A stretch of 64,000 nt of DNA, taken from Macrococcoides animalis (GTDB lineage Bacteria > Bacillota > Bacilli > Staphylococcales > Staphylococcaceae). A program made the translations under genes and the position numbers. Numbering within the stretch: the first letter of the stretch is position 1; each line of letters starts with the position of its first letter. Positions 43,451 through 51,501 of the stretch are shown one piece after another. Below the pieces are notes generated by a model that saw nothing but the letters and a program-made list of their open reading frames with translations, ran no database searches and had not been told where the DNA came from. The stretch covers positions 62,001-126,000 of the forward strand of contig NZ_CP179727.1 in NCBI RefSeq assembly GCF_047425875.1. The letters are read 5' to 3'.

Positions 43451-43720
43451 TTAACGACGTAAACCTAATGATTTAATTAATTCACGGTAACGTTGAACAT
43501 CGTTATCACGTAAGTAAGTTAATAAGTTTTTACGACGGCCTACCATTTTTAATAATCCACGACGTGAATGGTGATCTTTTTTATGAGTACGTAAATGCTC
43601 GTTTAAAGCATTGATTTCAGCAGTTAAAACTGCAATTTGTACTTCTGGAGATCCAGTGTCAGTGTCATGTACACGGTATTCTGCGATGATTTCATTTTTA
43701 CGTTCTTGAGTAATAGCCAT
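43451..43720 (-). CDS. rpsO: Ribosomal protein S15
   Basis: The 89-residue small-subunit protein S15, which binds 16S rRNA early in platform assembly. HDTDTGSPEVQIAVLT (about 19-34), HLRTHKKDHHSRRGLL (about 41-56) and GRRKNLLTYL are diagnostic. The ATG at 43720 has AGGAGGC. It has its own promoter and a structured leader of about 79 bases that probably binds S15 for feedback control. Confidence 0.98.
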   Translation of the reverse strand: MAITQERKNEIIAEYRVHDTDTGSPEVQIAVLTAEINALNEHLRTHKKDHHSRRGLLKMVGRRKNLLTYLRDNDVQRYRELIKSLGLRR

Positions 43721-43799
43721 TATTAATAGCCTCCTATAATTTTAATTTACACCATAACCCGAGTATGAGTCGGAGTGTCTCAATACCAAGGAAAGGTAC
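43721..43799 (-). promoter_or_regulatory. Candidate S15-binding leader of rpsO
   Basis: The transcribed leader contains GAGACACTCCGACTC followed by ATACTCGGGTTATGGTG. It can form CCGA/TCGG- and GAGT/ACTC-type pairings next to the SD. Firmicutes rpsO leaders fold into a junction bound by S15. The fold here is by eye only. Confidence 0.5.
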
Positions 43800-43805
43800 T
43801 TGATT

Positions 43806-43833
43806 ATTATATCATGTTTCTTTAAAGTTGCAA
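43806..43833 (-). promoter_or_regulatory. rpsO promoter
   Basis: Minus strand TTGCAA (43833-43828), a 16-base spacer and TATAAT (43811-43806), immediately after the ribF stop. Confidence 0.75.
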
Positions 43834-43834
43834 G

Positions 43835-44779
43835 TTATAATGTCGCCAAAATATCGATTGCTGTTTGTTTATCATGATTAATTTGATTTATTAGCGCATC
43901 AATACCATCAAATTTTTGTTCGGGACGAATAAAGTCATGCCAATCTACTTCAACTCGCTCACCATAAATCGATTCATTGAAGTCAAAAATATTCACTTCA
44001 ATAGAAACTTGTGATTTGTCTGGATCATGGAATGTTGGTTTTACACCTATATTACAAACACCTTGATATGTTTTGCCTGTTGATTCACGTTTTAAAGTGA
44101 CCGCATAAACACCAAGTCTAGGTAGCACGAAATCTTCATTCGGCATGACATTAGCTGTTGGGAAGCCAATTGTTCGACCACGTTTCTCACCTTGAACAAC
44201 AAGCCCTGTTATTTTATAGGCTCGTCCAAGTTGAGCATTCGCGTGTTTAACTGCTCCCATTTTTAAATCTTCACGTATTTGAGTTGTTGAAATTTTTTCA
44301 TTGTTTAATGCTTGTTTAGGTACTGCAGTGACTTCGAAACCTTTTTTGTCTGTCTCAAGTTTTAGCATATTGCCTTTTCCAAATTTACCATACGAAAAAT
44401 CAAATCCAGCGATAACATGTTTTACTTTGTTATGTGTGAAATAGTCTTGTATAAATTTTTGTTCTTCCATTTTGGCAAATGTTGAAGTAAATGGAACAAC
44501 AAATAAATAATCAATACCCAAATGTTCTAATATATTTTTCTTTTCTTGTAATGGTGTAAGATAATCAGTACGTTTTTTTTCAGGATTTAGTACGACTGAC
44601 GGATGTGGGTCAAACGTCATGACCGCTTTTTTTAATTCTTTTTCGTTAGCGATTTTGATCATTTCGTTAATAACTGCTTGATGTCCTAAATGTAATCCAT
44701 CAAAAAAGCCAACAGCAAGTGCTAATTCCGGATGATTATAATGTGCTTCTATCGGTTGGTTCATTTCTATCGTTATCAT
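43835..44779 (-). CDS. ribF: Bifunctional riboflavin kinase/FAD synthetase
   Basis: A 314-residue enzyme making FMN and then FAD. The N-terminal adenylyltransferase shows GFFDGLHLGHQ (about 25-35) and the STTQIRE motif (about 165). The C-terminal riboflavin kinase shows GRTIGFPTANV (about 200-210) and GVCNIGVKPTF. The ATG at 44779 follows GAGGTAAAC. It is 66 bases downstream of truB and probably cotranscribed with it. Confidence 0.97.
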   Translation of the reverse strand: MITIEMNQPIEAHYNHPELALAVGFFDGLHLGHQAVINEMIKIANEKELKKAVMTFDPHPSVVLNPEKKRTDYLTPLQEKKNILEHLGIDYLFVVPFTSTFAKMEEQKFIQDYFTHNKVKHVIAGFDFSYGKFGKGNMLKLETDKKGFEVTAVPKQALNNEKISTTQIREDLKMGAVKHANAQLGRAYKITGLVVQGEKRGRTIGFPTANVMPNEDFVLPRLGVYAVTLKRESTGKTYQGVCNIGVKPTFHDPDKSQVSIEVNIFDFNESIYGERVEVDWHDFIRPEQKFDGIDALINQINHDKQTAIDILATL

Positions 44780-44845
44780 AAGTTTACCTCTGAAATTGTT
44801 TTTCTTAAGTGTATCATTTTTTGATAGGTTTGTTATACGTGTTGC

Positions 44846-45745
44846 TCAATCAGTAAAAACTTTACGTGCTTTAACTACGTTTAGATGGTCTGGATGTGGC
44901 ATGTAAATCGCTAGTGCTTTATTGTGATGTGTCATTACTGTTTCTTCTGTAATTACTGGTGTAATATCTTTTAATTTTTGTCCCCACATGATACGTTGTG
45001 CAGTATCCGCATCTACTTCGTGGTGTGGTAAGTGTGTGAGCCCTTTTTCAAGTGGATGAAGAATTGATTGAATTGATTCGTGTGGCATCGCTTTTAGGTC
45101 TTCTAAAGTATAGCTTTGTTCGAGTGTGAATCCACCACTTTCAGTACGCGTAAGTTTAGACATATGACCAATCGTATGTAATTGTTCAGCGATTTGAGTC
45201 GCTAGCGTTCGAATATATGTTCCTTTACCACAATTAACGATAATTTCGAAAGTAACCTGGTTGTCATGGTATGTTGGTTGTGAAGTCCGTGTGATATTGT
45301 ATATTCGAACTTTGCGCGACGGTCTATCAATCACTTTACCCTCACGCGCATATTCATAAAGTTTACGACCATTCACTTTAACAGCACTAAACATTGGTGG
45401 TGTCTGCTCAATTTCACCTGTGAGTTTAATTAATGCTGTGTCGATTTGTATATTTGTAAATTGATTCTCTTCTATTATATTAGTAGCAATGACATCACCC
45501 GTTTGATCTTCAGTTGTGGTTTGAGTGCCCAGTGTGATTTCAGCGATATACGTTTTTCCTGAATCCATCATATAGTCACTTACTCTGGTTGCACGACCAA
45601 TACAAATTGGCAATACACCATTCACCTCCGGATCAAGCGTCCCAGTGTGTCCTACTTTTTTTGTTTGTAATATTTTGCGCAGCTTAAAAACCACATCATG
45701 ACTCGTCATACCGCGTGGTTTATTGATAGCTAAAATTCCGTCCAT
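44846..45745 (-). CDS. truB: tRNA pseudouridine-55 synthase
   Basis: A 299-residue enzyme that isomerises U55 in the T-loop of tRNAs. The catalytic motif is VGHTGTLDPEVNGVLP, with Asp at about residue 38. KINKPRGMTS-type start (LAINKPRGMTSHDV) and GKGTYIRTLA are also present. It starts with ATG at 45745 after AAAGGGTG. In most Firmicutes truB follows rbfA closely; here a 1.1-kb gap intervenes, and no convincing promoter is visible in it. Confidence 0.97.
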   Translation of the reverse strand: MDGILAINKPRGMTSHDVVFKLRKILQTKKVGHTGTLDPEVNGVLPICIGRATRVSDYMMDSGKTYIAEITLGTQTTTEDQTGDVIATNIIEENQFTNIQIDTALIKLTGEIEQTPPMFSAVKVNGRKLYEYAREGKVIDRPSRKVRIYNITRTSQPTYHDNQVTFEIIVNCGKGTYIRTLATQIAEQLHTIGHMSKLTRTESGGFTLEQSYTLEDLKAMPHESIQSILHPLEKGLTHLPHHEVDADTAQRIMWGQKLKDITPVITEETVMTHHNKALAIYMPHPDHLNVVKARKVFTD

Positions 45746-45942
45746 TAATAAGCACCCTTTCAGTAAACTCTTGATTAATTAAGGTTATATTTTTTCACTA
45801 TATCATATTAACTCAAAACCAGCTATTTCATGAGCATATAAAGGGGATATTTAATCAATTTATTATGATTTGTATTTTATTAACAAAGTTATCCTTAGTT
45901 TTTAACTAGCGTTCATTGTTTAATTGGAGTCTGATTTTCTGT

Positions 45943-46041
45943 TCAGAGCGACTTGAAATTAAACATTTGTGATTCGCTATTTACATCACGTTTGTTTGCT
46001 AATGCCTCGTACTCCTGTTTATCATTTAATTCTGATGTACT
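45943..46041 (-). pseudogene. Coding-like fragment, possible gene remnant
   Basis: An open frame of 32 codons ending in TGA reads a balanced, protein-like composition (starting STSELNDKQEYEAL and ending FNFKSL), unlike the surrounding AT-rich frames. It has no start or SD. A stop just upstream could be a frameshift relative to the frame holding ATG-AAA-ACA at about 46066. Origin unknown. Confidence 0.3.
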
Positions 46042-46069
46042 TTATACACCGTGCATTTGTTTTCATTTA

Positions 46070-46195
46070 CTAAAAATACGTAAAAATCTTAGAAGGTAGC
46101 CACATCATTACATCAAATATAAGTTTAATACTTTTCCATATCACATAGAAGAACACCTTAATTTTATCAATTACACTATAATTTTTCTTTACCAA
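46070..46195 (-). CDS. Possible 41-aa membrane-type peptide
   Basis: A TTG at 46195 follows GAGGTG by six bases and opens 41 codons: a basic N-terminus (VKKNYSVIDKIK) then an aromatic, hydrophobic segment (VFFYVIWKSIKLIFDVMMWL) and KIFTYF. It could be a small membrane peptide or the start of a decayed gene whose later part is the fragment at 45943-46041. No homologue recognised. Confidence 0.3.
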   Translation of the reverse strand: MVKKNYSVIDKIKVFFYVIWKSIKLIFDVMMWLPSKIFTYF

Positions 46196-46464
46196 AATAA
46201 ACACCTCTTACTATTAGTTTATTAATATTTATTAAAACAAGATCCCACTTACTAATAAATATATCATATTGAAAATAAAAATCTTCATGTACAAATAGAC
46301 CAATGAACTTATATATATATTTGTAATCCCCTAATTATTATATCGGAAGAAAAATCACTATATATGTAATTTAAATGACAATTTTCCAAAAATATTAAAA
46401 TCAATAAATAAATCTGATAAAATTGTTACATTGAGAATTAATATAACCGTTAAGAGGTGTCGCA

Positions 46465-46692
46465 ATGATTACTTGCAAAGAATTAGAAGAGTTTTTATAT
46501 ATGATAATAAAAAAAGATTTATATAGTGAAGTCAAAATTGTAGATTTAAAAGAATTTAAAAATTTATTGTTTCTTAACAAGTATGGATTAGTTAACTTCA
46601 AATATGCATATGTAAAGGATGGATTTAAAATTTATGATTTCACAGTGGAAAGTAAAGGGACAACGTTTGTTCAAGAATACACTCTATATTAA
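46465..46692 (+). CDS. Unrecognised 75-aa protein
   Basis: A plus-strand ORF in an otherwise minus-strand region, with AGAGGTG six bases before the ATG. The product is Lys-, Phe- and Tyr-rich with no Pro, no membrane segment and no motif I know (parts: ELEEFLYMIIKKDL, VKDGFKIYDF). A weak hairpin ACTACAA/TTGTAGT at 46717-46744 lies downstream. No consensus promoter is visible. Composition suggests acquired DNA. It may be a phage- or plasmid-derived small protein; function not assignable. Confidence 0.55.
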   Translation: MITCKELEEFLYMIIKKDLYSEVKIVDLKEFKNLLFLNKYGLVNFKYAYVKDGFKIYDFTVESKGTTFVQEYTLY

Positions 46693-46851
46693 CATTTCAA
46701 ATTCCGATTCTAAGACACTACAACTTTTTTTTATATATTGTAGTTTGTTGTTAGTTGTGTTAATCGCAAAATAAATGCCACACATATAATATGCATGGCT
46801 TTAAAATAAAAAAATAAAATTAGTTTTCATGAAAAAGTGTGATTTGTCTAA

Positions 46852-47196
46852 TTAATGTCCTTTATTTAAATCTGCTAACATTCGCTCGATTTTGTTACCG
46901 TAATCGATAGACTCATCATATTGAAATTTTAATTCTGGAACGATACGTAAGTCCATGCGTTGAGCAATCTCATTCTTAATGAAACCTTTAGATTTTTCTA
47001 ATCCTTCTAAAGATTTTTTACGGTCTTTTTCTTCACCTAATACAGTAACGTATACAGTAGCTAAAGATAAGTCACCAGTTACTTCAACTTCAGTAACAGT
47101 TACAAACCCAACATTAGGATTTTTGATTTTTTGGTTGATGATCTCACTAATTTCTTTCTTCATCTGTTGACCAACGCGTTCGCTTCTTAAACTCAT
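46852..47196 (-). CDS. rbfA: Ribosome-binding factor A
   Basis: A 114-residue KH-fold protein that helps 16S rRNA maturation in the 30S subunit. RSERVGQQMKKEISEII (about 4-20), VTVTEVEVTGDLSLATVYV (about 33-51) and L-R-I-V-P-E-L-K-F are diagnostic. The ATG at 47196 follows GAGGTGAAAC. It is normally directly downstream of infB. Here a NERD gene and a repeat array intervene, and it has its own consensus promoter. Confidence 0.96.
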   Translation of the reverse strand: MSLRSERVGQQMKKEISEIINQKIKNPNVGFVTVTEVEVTGDLSLATVYVTVLGEEKDRKKSLEGLEKSKGFIKNEIAQRMDLRIVPELKFQYDESIDYGNKIERMLADLNKGH

Positions 47197-47235
47197 ATAT
47201 GTTTCACCTCATTTAATGTCTATAGAATAGTGTTA

Positions 47236-47264
47236 ATTATACGTGGGTGCGGGGTGGATGTCAA
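47236..47264 (-). promoter_or_regulatory. Consensus promoter of rbfA
   Basis: Minus strand TTGACA (47264-47259), exactly 17 bases, TATAAT (47241-47236): a perfect sigma-A promoter 40 bases before rbfA. The spacer is strikingly GC-rich for this genome (CCACCCCGCACCCACG). Confidence 0.85.
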
Positions 47265-47295
47265 TTGAAGGGGTGTATAAGGGGTAATGAGTGTT

Positions 47296-47572
47296 GATCT
47301 TACGATATATATTGTATACCACAACCTTATACCTATATTGAGCCTGATTCACTTCCAAGGTTGCGATATTAACCGTATATTACAACCTCATACCTATTTT
47401 GAACCACATTCGCTTCCGAGGTTGCGATATTAACCGTATATCACAACCTTATACCTATATTGAGCCTGATTCACTTCCGAGGTTGCGATATTAACCGTAT
47501 ATCACAACCTCATACCTATTCTGAACCACATTCACTTCCGAGGTTGCGATATCAACTAAATATCACAACCTC
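47296..47572. repeat. 61-bp tandem array of 33-bp palindromes
   Basis: Five 33-bp units start at 47296 (degenerate), 47357, 47418, 47479 and 47540, a period of exactly 61. Each is GAGGTTGCGATAT, seven bases, then ATATCACAACCTC, a 13-bp stem that is fully paired on the minus strand with a G-U pair. The 28-base spacers alternate between two types: those at 47329-47356 and 47451-47478 are identical, and those at 47390 and 47512 differ from each other at two positions. So the larger repeat is about 122 bp. The last palindrome contains the final codons and stop of the NERD gene. Confidence 0.92.
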
Positions 47573-48468
47573 TTATCTTTACTTTTATATTTACGTCCTT
47601 TATTTTCACCAATTTTATAACAATATTCATTTAAAACCTTTCTTATTCTTGTAGTACTAATATCTACCCATTCACATACTTCTGTAGCGGTCACACTATC
47701 ACGTTTCAGCATCTCAATTTTTTCAAATGCTTCACATATCGCTTCTGTTTTGCTCATCTTATGTCCACAACTACAAACAATTTGTCTCTTCGCGCTTCGC
47801 TCCACCTTCAAAAATCTATGACATTCCGGACATTTCAACCCTCGTGTCATTTTGTCATATGGATAATAATCCTTCTGTTCATTTTTAGATTTTTCAATAT
47901 GATGCTTAATAATCAGCTCGGCTATTGCAATATCTTCATCAGTAATTTCAAAACTGCACATATATTTAGCAAGATTTTCAATAGCAATCATATTATGAAA
48001 CTTTATCCCCTCAACATTATTTATCACTTTAAAATTTTCATTTACAAATACAACTTCATTTACAATTTTAAAGTGGATGTTATGTTCAAAGCAAAATGCT
48101 TCGAACTTATCTCGTTCGTTGCTCGACTGGGAAAATACATCTCGACTAACAAAACCACTTTCACTTTTCAAATTACCATCTTTATATGTATAATTCCCGT
48201 AATAATTCTTAATTTCTAACACAAATATTATTCCATTAACAATCACAAAGAAATCATATTGAATCTCTCCACTAATATCTAATCGAACATCCCATATACA
48301 AACGCCCTGCTTAAATTGATTCAAATAATCATAAACTTTCTTTTCACCTTCATAACCAATTTTTAAATTATAATATTTTCTTCTATCTGTCTCAGTCATG
48401 TGCGTGCGCCCATGAACCTCTTCTAAATATACAAGTTGCGGTGGTTTCGCTGCTATTTTTATAAACAA
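47563..48468 (-). CDS. NERD-domain nuclease-like protein with zinc ribbon
   Basis: A 301-residue protein. The NERD domain spans about 35-150: IGYEGEKKVYDYL (about 37), then DFFVIVNGIIFVLEIKNYYG (about 72-91), giving a D-x12-E-x-K pattern like PD-(D/E)xK nucleases. After a helical middle come CPECHRFL and CSCGHKM (about 215-240), a zinc ribbon, and a C-terminal helix-turn-helix-like stretch (TATEVCEWVDISTTRIRKVL). The start is TTG at 48468 after GAGGTGA. It has a candidate promoter at 48527-48555. Inserted between infB and rbfA. Function unknown; nucleic-acid processing or defence is inferred. Confidence 0.82.
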   Translation of the reverse strand: MFIKIAAKPPQLVYLEEVHGRTHMTETDRRKYYNLKIGYEGEKKVYDYLNQFKQGVCIWDVRLDISGEIQYDFFVIVNGIIFVLEIKNYYGNYTYKDGNLKSESGFVSRDVFSQSSNERDKFEAFCFEHNIHFKIVNEVVFVNENFKVINNVEGIKFHNMIAIENLAKYMCSFEITDEDIAIAELIIKHHIEKSKNEQKDYYPYDKMTRGLKCPECHRFLKVERSAKRQIVCSCGHKMSKTEAICEAFEKIEMLKRDSVTATEVCEWVDISTTRIRKVLNEYCYKIGENKGRKYKSKDKRL

Positions 48469-48526
48469 ATTATCACCTCAAAATGAATATAAAACATCTT
48501 AAAATACAGTGCAACCTACCGAAAAT

Positions 48527-48555
48527 GTATAAAATAGATTCATTTTATTCATCAA
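48527..48555 (-). promoter_or_regulatory. Candidate promoter of the NERD gene
   Basis: Minus strand TTGATG (48555-48550), a 17-base spacer and TTATAC (48532-48527), downstream of the infB terminator. Confidence 0.5.
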
Positions 48556-48663
48556 TATGCACTTACAAATCCATAATTCAAAAACTGCAAAATATCGTAG
48601 CCATTTTTAAAATTCTACAAAGTTATATACAAAAATTGTGTATAACAATAATTTTATTTTCTC

Positions 48664-48699
48664 AAATAAAAAAGCACTCACACAAATTATGTGAGTGCT
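48664..48699 (-). terminator. Terminator of infB
   Basis: AGCACTCACA-taatttg-TGTGAGTGCT on the minus strand followed by TTTTTATTT, ten bases after the infB stop. Its presence shows that the nusA-infB transcript ends here rather than continuing to rbfA. Confidence 0.92.
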
Positions 48700-48708
48700 A
48701 GAAATGTA

Positions 48709-50883
48709 TTATTTACGCTTAATCTCTTCCATCACGAATGCTTCGAAGATGTCGCCTTCTTTAACATCGTTAAAGTTTTCGATTGTGATACCACATTCGT
48801 AACCTTGAGCCACTTCACGCACATCGTCTTTGAAACGTTTTAATGCGTCAACTTGACCTTCGTATACGACAATTCCATCACGAATGATACGGACTTGTGA
48901 ATCACGTGTAATCTTACCATCAGTTACGTATGAACCTGCAACTGTACCGACTTTAGAGATATTGATTGTTTGACGTACTTCTGCTTGTCCAATCACTTTC
49001 TCTTCGAATTCAGGATCTAACATTCCGATCATTGCTTGTTCGATTTCCTCAATAACTTTATAGATGATACGGTGTAAACGCATATCAACACCTTCTGCTT
49101 CTGCTGCACGTTTCGCGTTTACATCAGGTCGCACATTGAATCCGATAATGATACCGTTAGATGCAGATGCTAATGTAACGTCTGACTCATTAATAGCACC
49201 TACTGCTGTATGAATAATTCGAACATTAACGCCTTCAACATCAATTTTCATTAATGATGCTGCTAAAGCTTCAACTGAACCTTGTACATCACCTTTAATA
49301 ATTACATTTAAATCTTTCATTTCACCTTGTTTAATTTGTTCAAATAAATTATCTAGTGAAACTTTTTGACTTTCTTGACGTTGAGCTAATATATTTTGTT
49401 GTTGACGTGCTTCACCAATACGACGAGCGCGTTTTTCATCTTTAAATACAACAAAGCGATCTCCTGCTAAAGGTACATCTTGTAAACCAGTGATTTCAAC
49501 CGGTGTCGATGGTCCTGCAGTTTTGATACGTTTACCTAAATCATTCACCATTGCACGTACACGTCCAAAGGTGTTACCTACTACAATTGAATCACCAATT
49601 TCAAGTGTTCCATCTTGTACTAATAAAGATGCTGCTGGTCCACGTGATTTATCTAATTCAGCTTCTATAACTGTTCCAATTGCTGTACGTTTAGGGTTTG
49701 CTTTTAATTCAGCAACTTCCGAAACAAGTAAGATCATTTCTAATAACTCATCGATTCCATCACCTTTAATTGCAGATAACTGAACGAAGATTGTGTCCCC
49801 ACCCCAATCTTCAGGGTATAATCCGTGCTCACCTAATTCTTGCATAACACGATCAGGATTTGCTGTCGGTTTATCGATTTTGTTTACTGCTACAATAATA
49901 GGAACTTCTGCTGCTTTCGCATGATTTATCGCTTCTACTGTTTGAGGCATAACACCATCATCAGCTGCGACCACTAATATTGTAATATCAGTAACTTGAG
50001 CACCACGTGCACGCATTGTTGTAAACGCCGCATGTCCTGGTGTATCTAAGAAAGTAATCTTTTTACCTTCATTAACGATTTGATATGCACCTATATGTTG
50101 AGTGATACCTCCAGCTTCTCCAGCTGTTACACGTGTATTACGGATTGAATCTAATAAGGTTGTTTTACCGTGGTCTACGTGACCCATAATTGTAACAACT
50201 GAAGGACGCTCGATGATGTCTTCTGGATCAGCATCAACATCTTCAAAGTAAGTTTCTAAATCCGTTACATCTACAACAACTTCTAATTCTGCTTCCACAT
50301 CATACTCTGAACAGATTAATTCAATTGCATCTTGATTTAATGGTTGATTTATGTTCGCCATAATACCCACCATAAATAAATTTTTAACGATTTCAGATGC
50401 ATCTTTGTTTAATTTTTCAGCTAATTCTCCAACTGTAATACCCTCTTCATACGTAATTTTAGAAGGCGTTTCTTTCACAACTGGTGCTTGTACAATTGGT
50501 TCTGGTTTCGGTTTTCCTTTACCCTTACCTTTTTTATTACGGTTCGGTCCACCAGTACCTGGCTTATTATTACTGCCTGGGCGATGATTATTATTATGAC
50601 GTGGTTTTTGCGCCGGTTTTGCAGCAGGCTTATCAGCTGCTTTTGTTTCAGTCTTTGCTTGTTCTTTTTTCGCTTCAGGCTTTGCTGCAGGTTTTGTTTC
50701 TGCTTTAGGTTCAGTCTTCACTTGATCTTTTTTATATATTTTATCTAACGCACTAATTTCTTTATCTTCAATAACTTGCATATGACTTGTTACTTCGATA
50801 TTCATTTTTTTCAGTTCATCAATGATATCTTTACTTTTTAATTTTACTTCTTTTGCATATTCGTATATTCTCTTTTTACTCAT
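48709..50883 (-). CDS. infB: Translation initiation factor IF-2
   Basis: A 724-residue GTPase that brings initiator tRNA to the 30S subunit. An IF2_N segment (RIYEYAKEVKLKSKDII) precedes a long low-complexity Lys/Ala/Pro/Glu linker (about 55-145) and a second IF2_N. The G domain has GHVDHGKTTLLD (G1, about 232), DTPGHAAF (G3) and NKIDKP (G4); domains II-IV follow. The ATG at 50883 follows GAGGAG; the frame is open further upstream but overlaps ylxQ. It overlaps the ylxQ stop by eight bases. Confidence 0.97.
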   Translation of the reverse strand: MSKKRIYEYAKEVKLKSKDIIDELKKMNIEVTSHMQVIEDKEISALDKIYKKDQVKTEPKAETKPAAKPEAKKEQAKTETKAADKPAAKPAQKPRHNNNHRPGSNNKPGTGGPNRNKKGKGKGKPKPEPIVQAPVVKETPSKITYEEGITVGELAEKLNKDASEIVKNLFMVGIMANINQPLNQDAIELICSEYDVEAELEVVVDVTDLETYFEDVDADPEDIIERPSVVTIMGHVDHGKTTLLDSIRNTRVTAGEAGGITQHIGAYQIVNEGKKITFLDTPGHAAFTTMRARGAQVTDITILVVAADDGVMPQTVEAINHAKAAEVPIIVAVNKIDKPTANPDRVMQELGEHGLYPEDWGGDTIFVQLSAIKGDGIDELLEMILLVSEVAELKANPKRTAIGTVIEAELDKSRGPAASLLVQDGTLEIGDSIVVGNTFGRVRAMVNDLGKRIKTAGPSTPVEITGLQDVPLAGDRFVVFKDEKRARRIGEARQQQNILAQRQESQKVSLDNLFEQIKQGEMKDLNVIIKGDVQGSVEALAASLMKIDVEGVNVRIIHTAVGAINESDVTLASASNGIIIGFNVRPDVNAKRAAEAEGVDMRLHRIIYKVIEEIEQAMIGMLDPEFEEKVIGQAEVRQTINISKVGTVAGSYVTDGKITRDSQVRIIRDGIVVYEGQVDALKRFKDDVREVAQGYECGITIENFNDVKEGDIFEAFVMEEIKRK

Positions 50884-51208
50884 AGGTTCTCTCCTCATTA
50901 ATGTCACGAATGAGGGCTTGGATAGACTTAGCAAATCCAGCATCTAGTATACCAATAGTAACGCGTTCTGCTTTACCAATTGCATAGCCTAGCTCATAAC
51001 GCGTTCCAAAGTGCACCAAAGGCACATTGAACGAATTACATTTATTCGTGACAGTTTTCGTTGTATTTGGTCCAGCGTCTGTCGCTAGAATGACTAACTT
51101 ACATTTCTTACTTCTTACTTCATTGATAACGAGTTCTTCACCTGTTGCAAGTTTTCTTGCACGCATCGCAAGGCCTAACAAATTAAATAATTTATCTTGT
51201 TTATTCAT
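50876..51208 (-). CDS. ylxQ: L7Ae-family K-turn-binding protein YlxQ
   Basis: A 110-residue protein of the L7Ae/L30e/S12e fold: LLGLAMRARKLATGEE (about 10-25), VILATDAGPNTTK (about 39) and YELGYAIGKAER (about 71). Relatives bind kink-turn RNAs; this paralogue's RNA target is not established. It overlaps ylxR by ATGA and infB by eight bases, within the conserved nusA operon. Confidence 0.9.
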   Translation of the reverse strand: MNKQDKLFNLLGLAMRARKLATGEELVINEVRSKKCKLVILATDAGPNTTKTVTNKCNSFNVPLVHFGTRYELGYAIGKAERVTIGILDAGFAKSIQALIRDINEERTYE

Positions 51209-51492
51209 CGTTTCGGTATCATTTCTCTATAAATTAAACGAATAATCTCATCATAAATTGGATTCATCGCATCACTATCACACTCGAAAAATTGCTCTAA
51301 CTTTTTCTTCTTACGTGCTGATTCAACAATTTCCAAATCCATAGAGACGTATGCACCTCGACCATTTTGTTTGCCTGTTGAATCTACAAATACATCGTTT
51401 TCTTTAGTCTTAACGACACGAATCATTTCCTTCTTCGGCTTCATTTCATTACTTAAAATACATTTGCGCATAGGTATTTTTTTTTGTTTCAT
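51205..51492 (-). CDS. ylxR: YlxR (RnpM-type) RNA-binding protein
   Basis: A 95-residue DUF448 protein with the family start IPMRKCILSNEMKPKKEMIR (about 5-24) and G-R-G-A-Y-V. In B. subtilis and relatives this family has been linked to RNase P modulation and gene regulation. The ATG at 51492 is five bases after AGGTGA; an in-frame GTG nine bases earlier is part of that SD. It lies nine bases downstream of nusA. Confidence 0.9.
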   Translation of the reverse strand: MKQKKIPMRKCILSNEMKPKKEMIRVVKTKENDVFVDSTGKQNGRGAYVSMDLEIVESARKKKKLEQFFECDSDAMNPIYDEIIRLIYREMIPKR

Positions 51493-51501
51493 AATCGTCA
51501 C

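Larger units (their letters stand above)
45746..46464. other. AT-rich gene-poor stretch between truB and the 75-aa gene
   Basis: About 720 bases without a normal-size gene. On the minus strand it holds a possible 41-codon ORF (46070-46195) and a 32-codon coding-like fragment (45943-46041), listed separately. No terminator, mobile-element end or RNA gene is seen. It breaks the usual rbfA-truB linkage and looks like decayed inserted DNA. Confidence 0.5.

Noticed and set aside
47296..47572. Possible CRISPR array (33-bp repeats, 28-bp spacers)
   Set aside because: The spacers themselves repeat in an ABAB pattern and two are identical, no cas genes lie in the window, and the outer repeat overlaps a coding end. 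This is a tandem duplication of hairpins.
47761..48219. 152-codon plus-strand ORF opposite the NERD gene
   Set aside because: Antisense to the NERD and zinc-ribbon codons, low-complexity Phe/Ile/Asn composition, and no SD.
48483..48701. 72-codon plus-strand ORF between the NERD gene and infB
   Set aside because: No SD, Ile/Lys-rich noise, and its end is the infB terminator.
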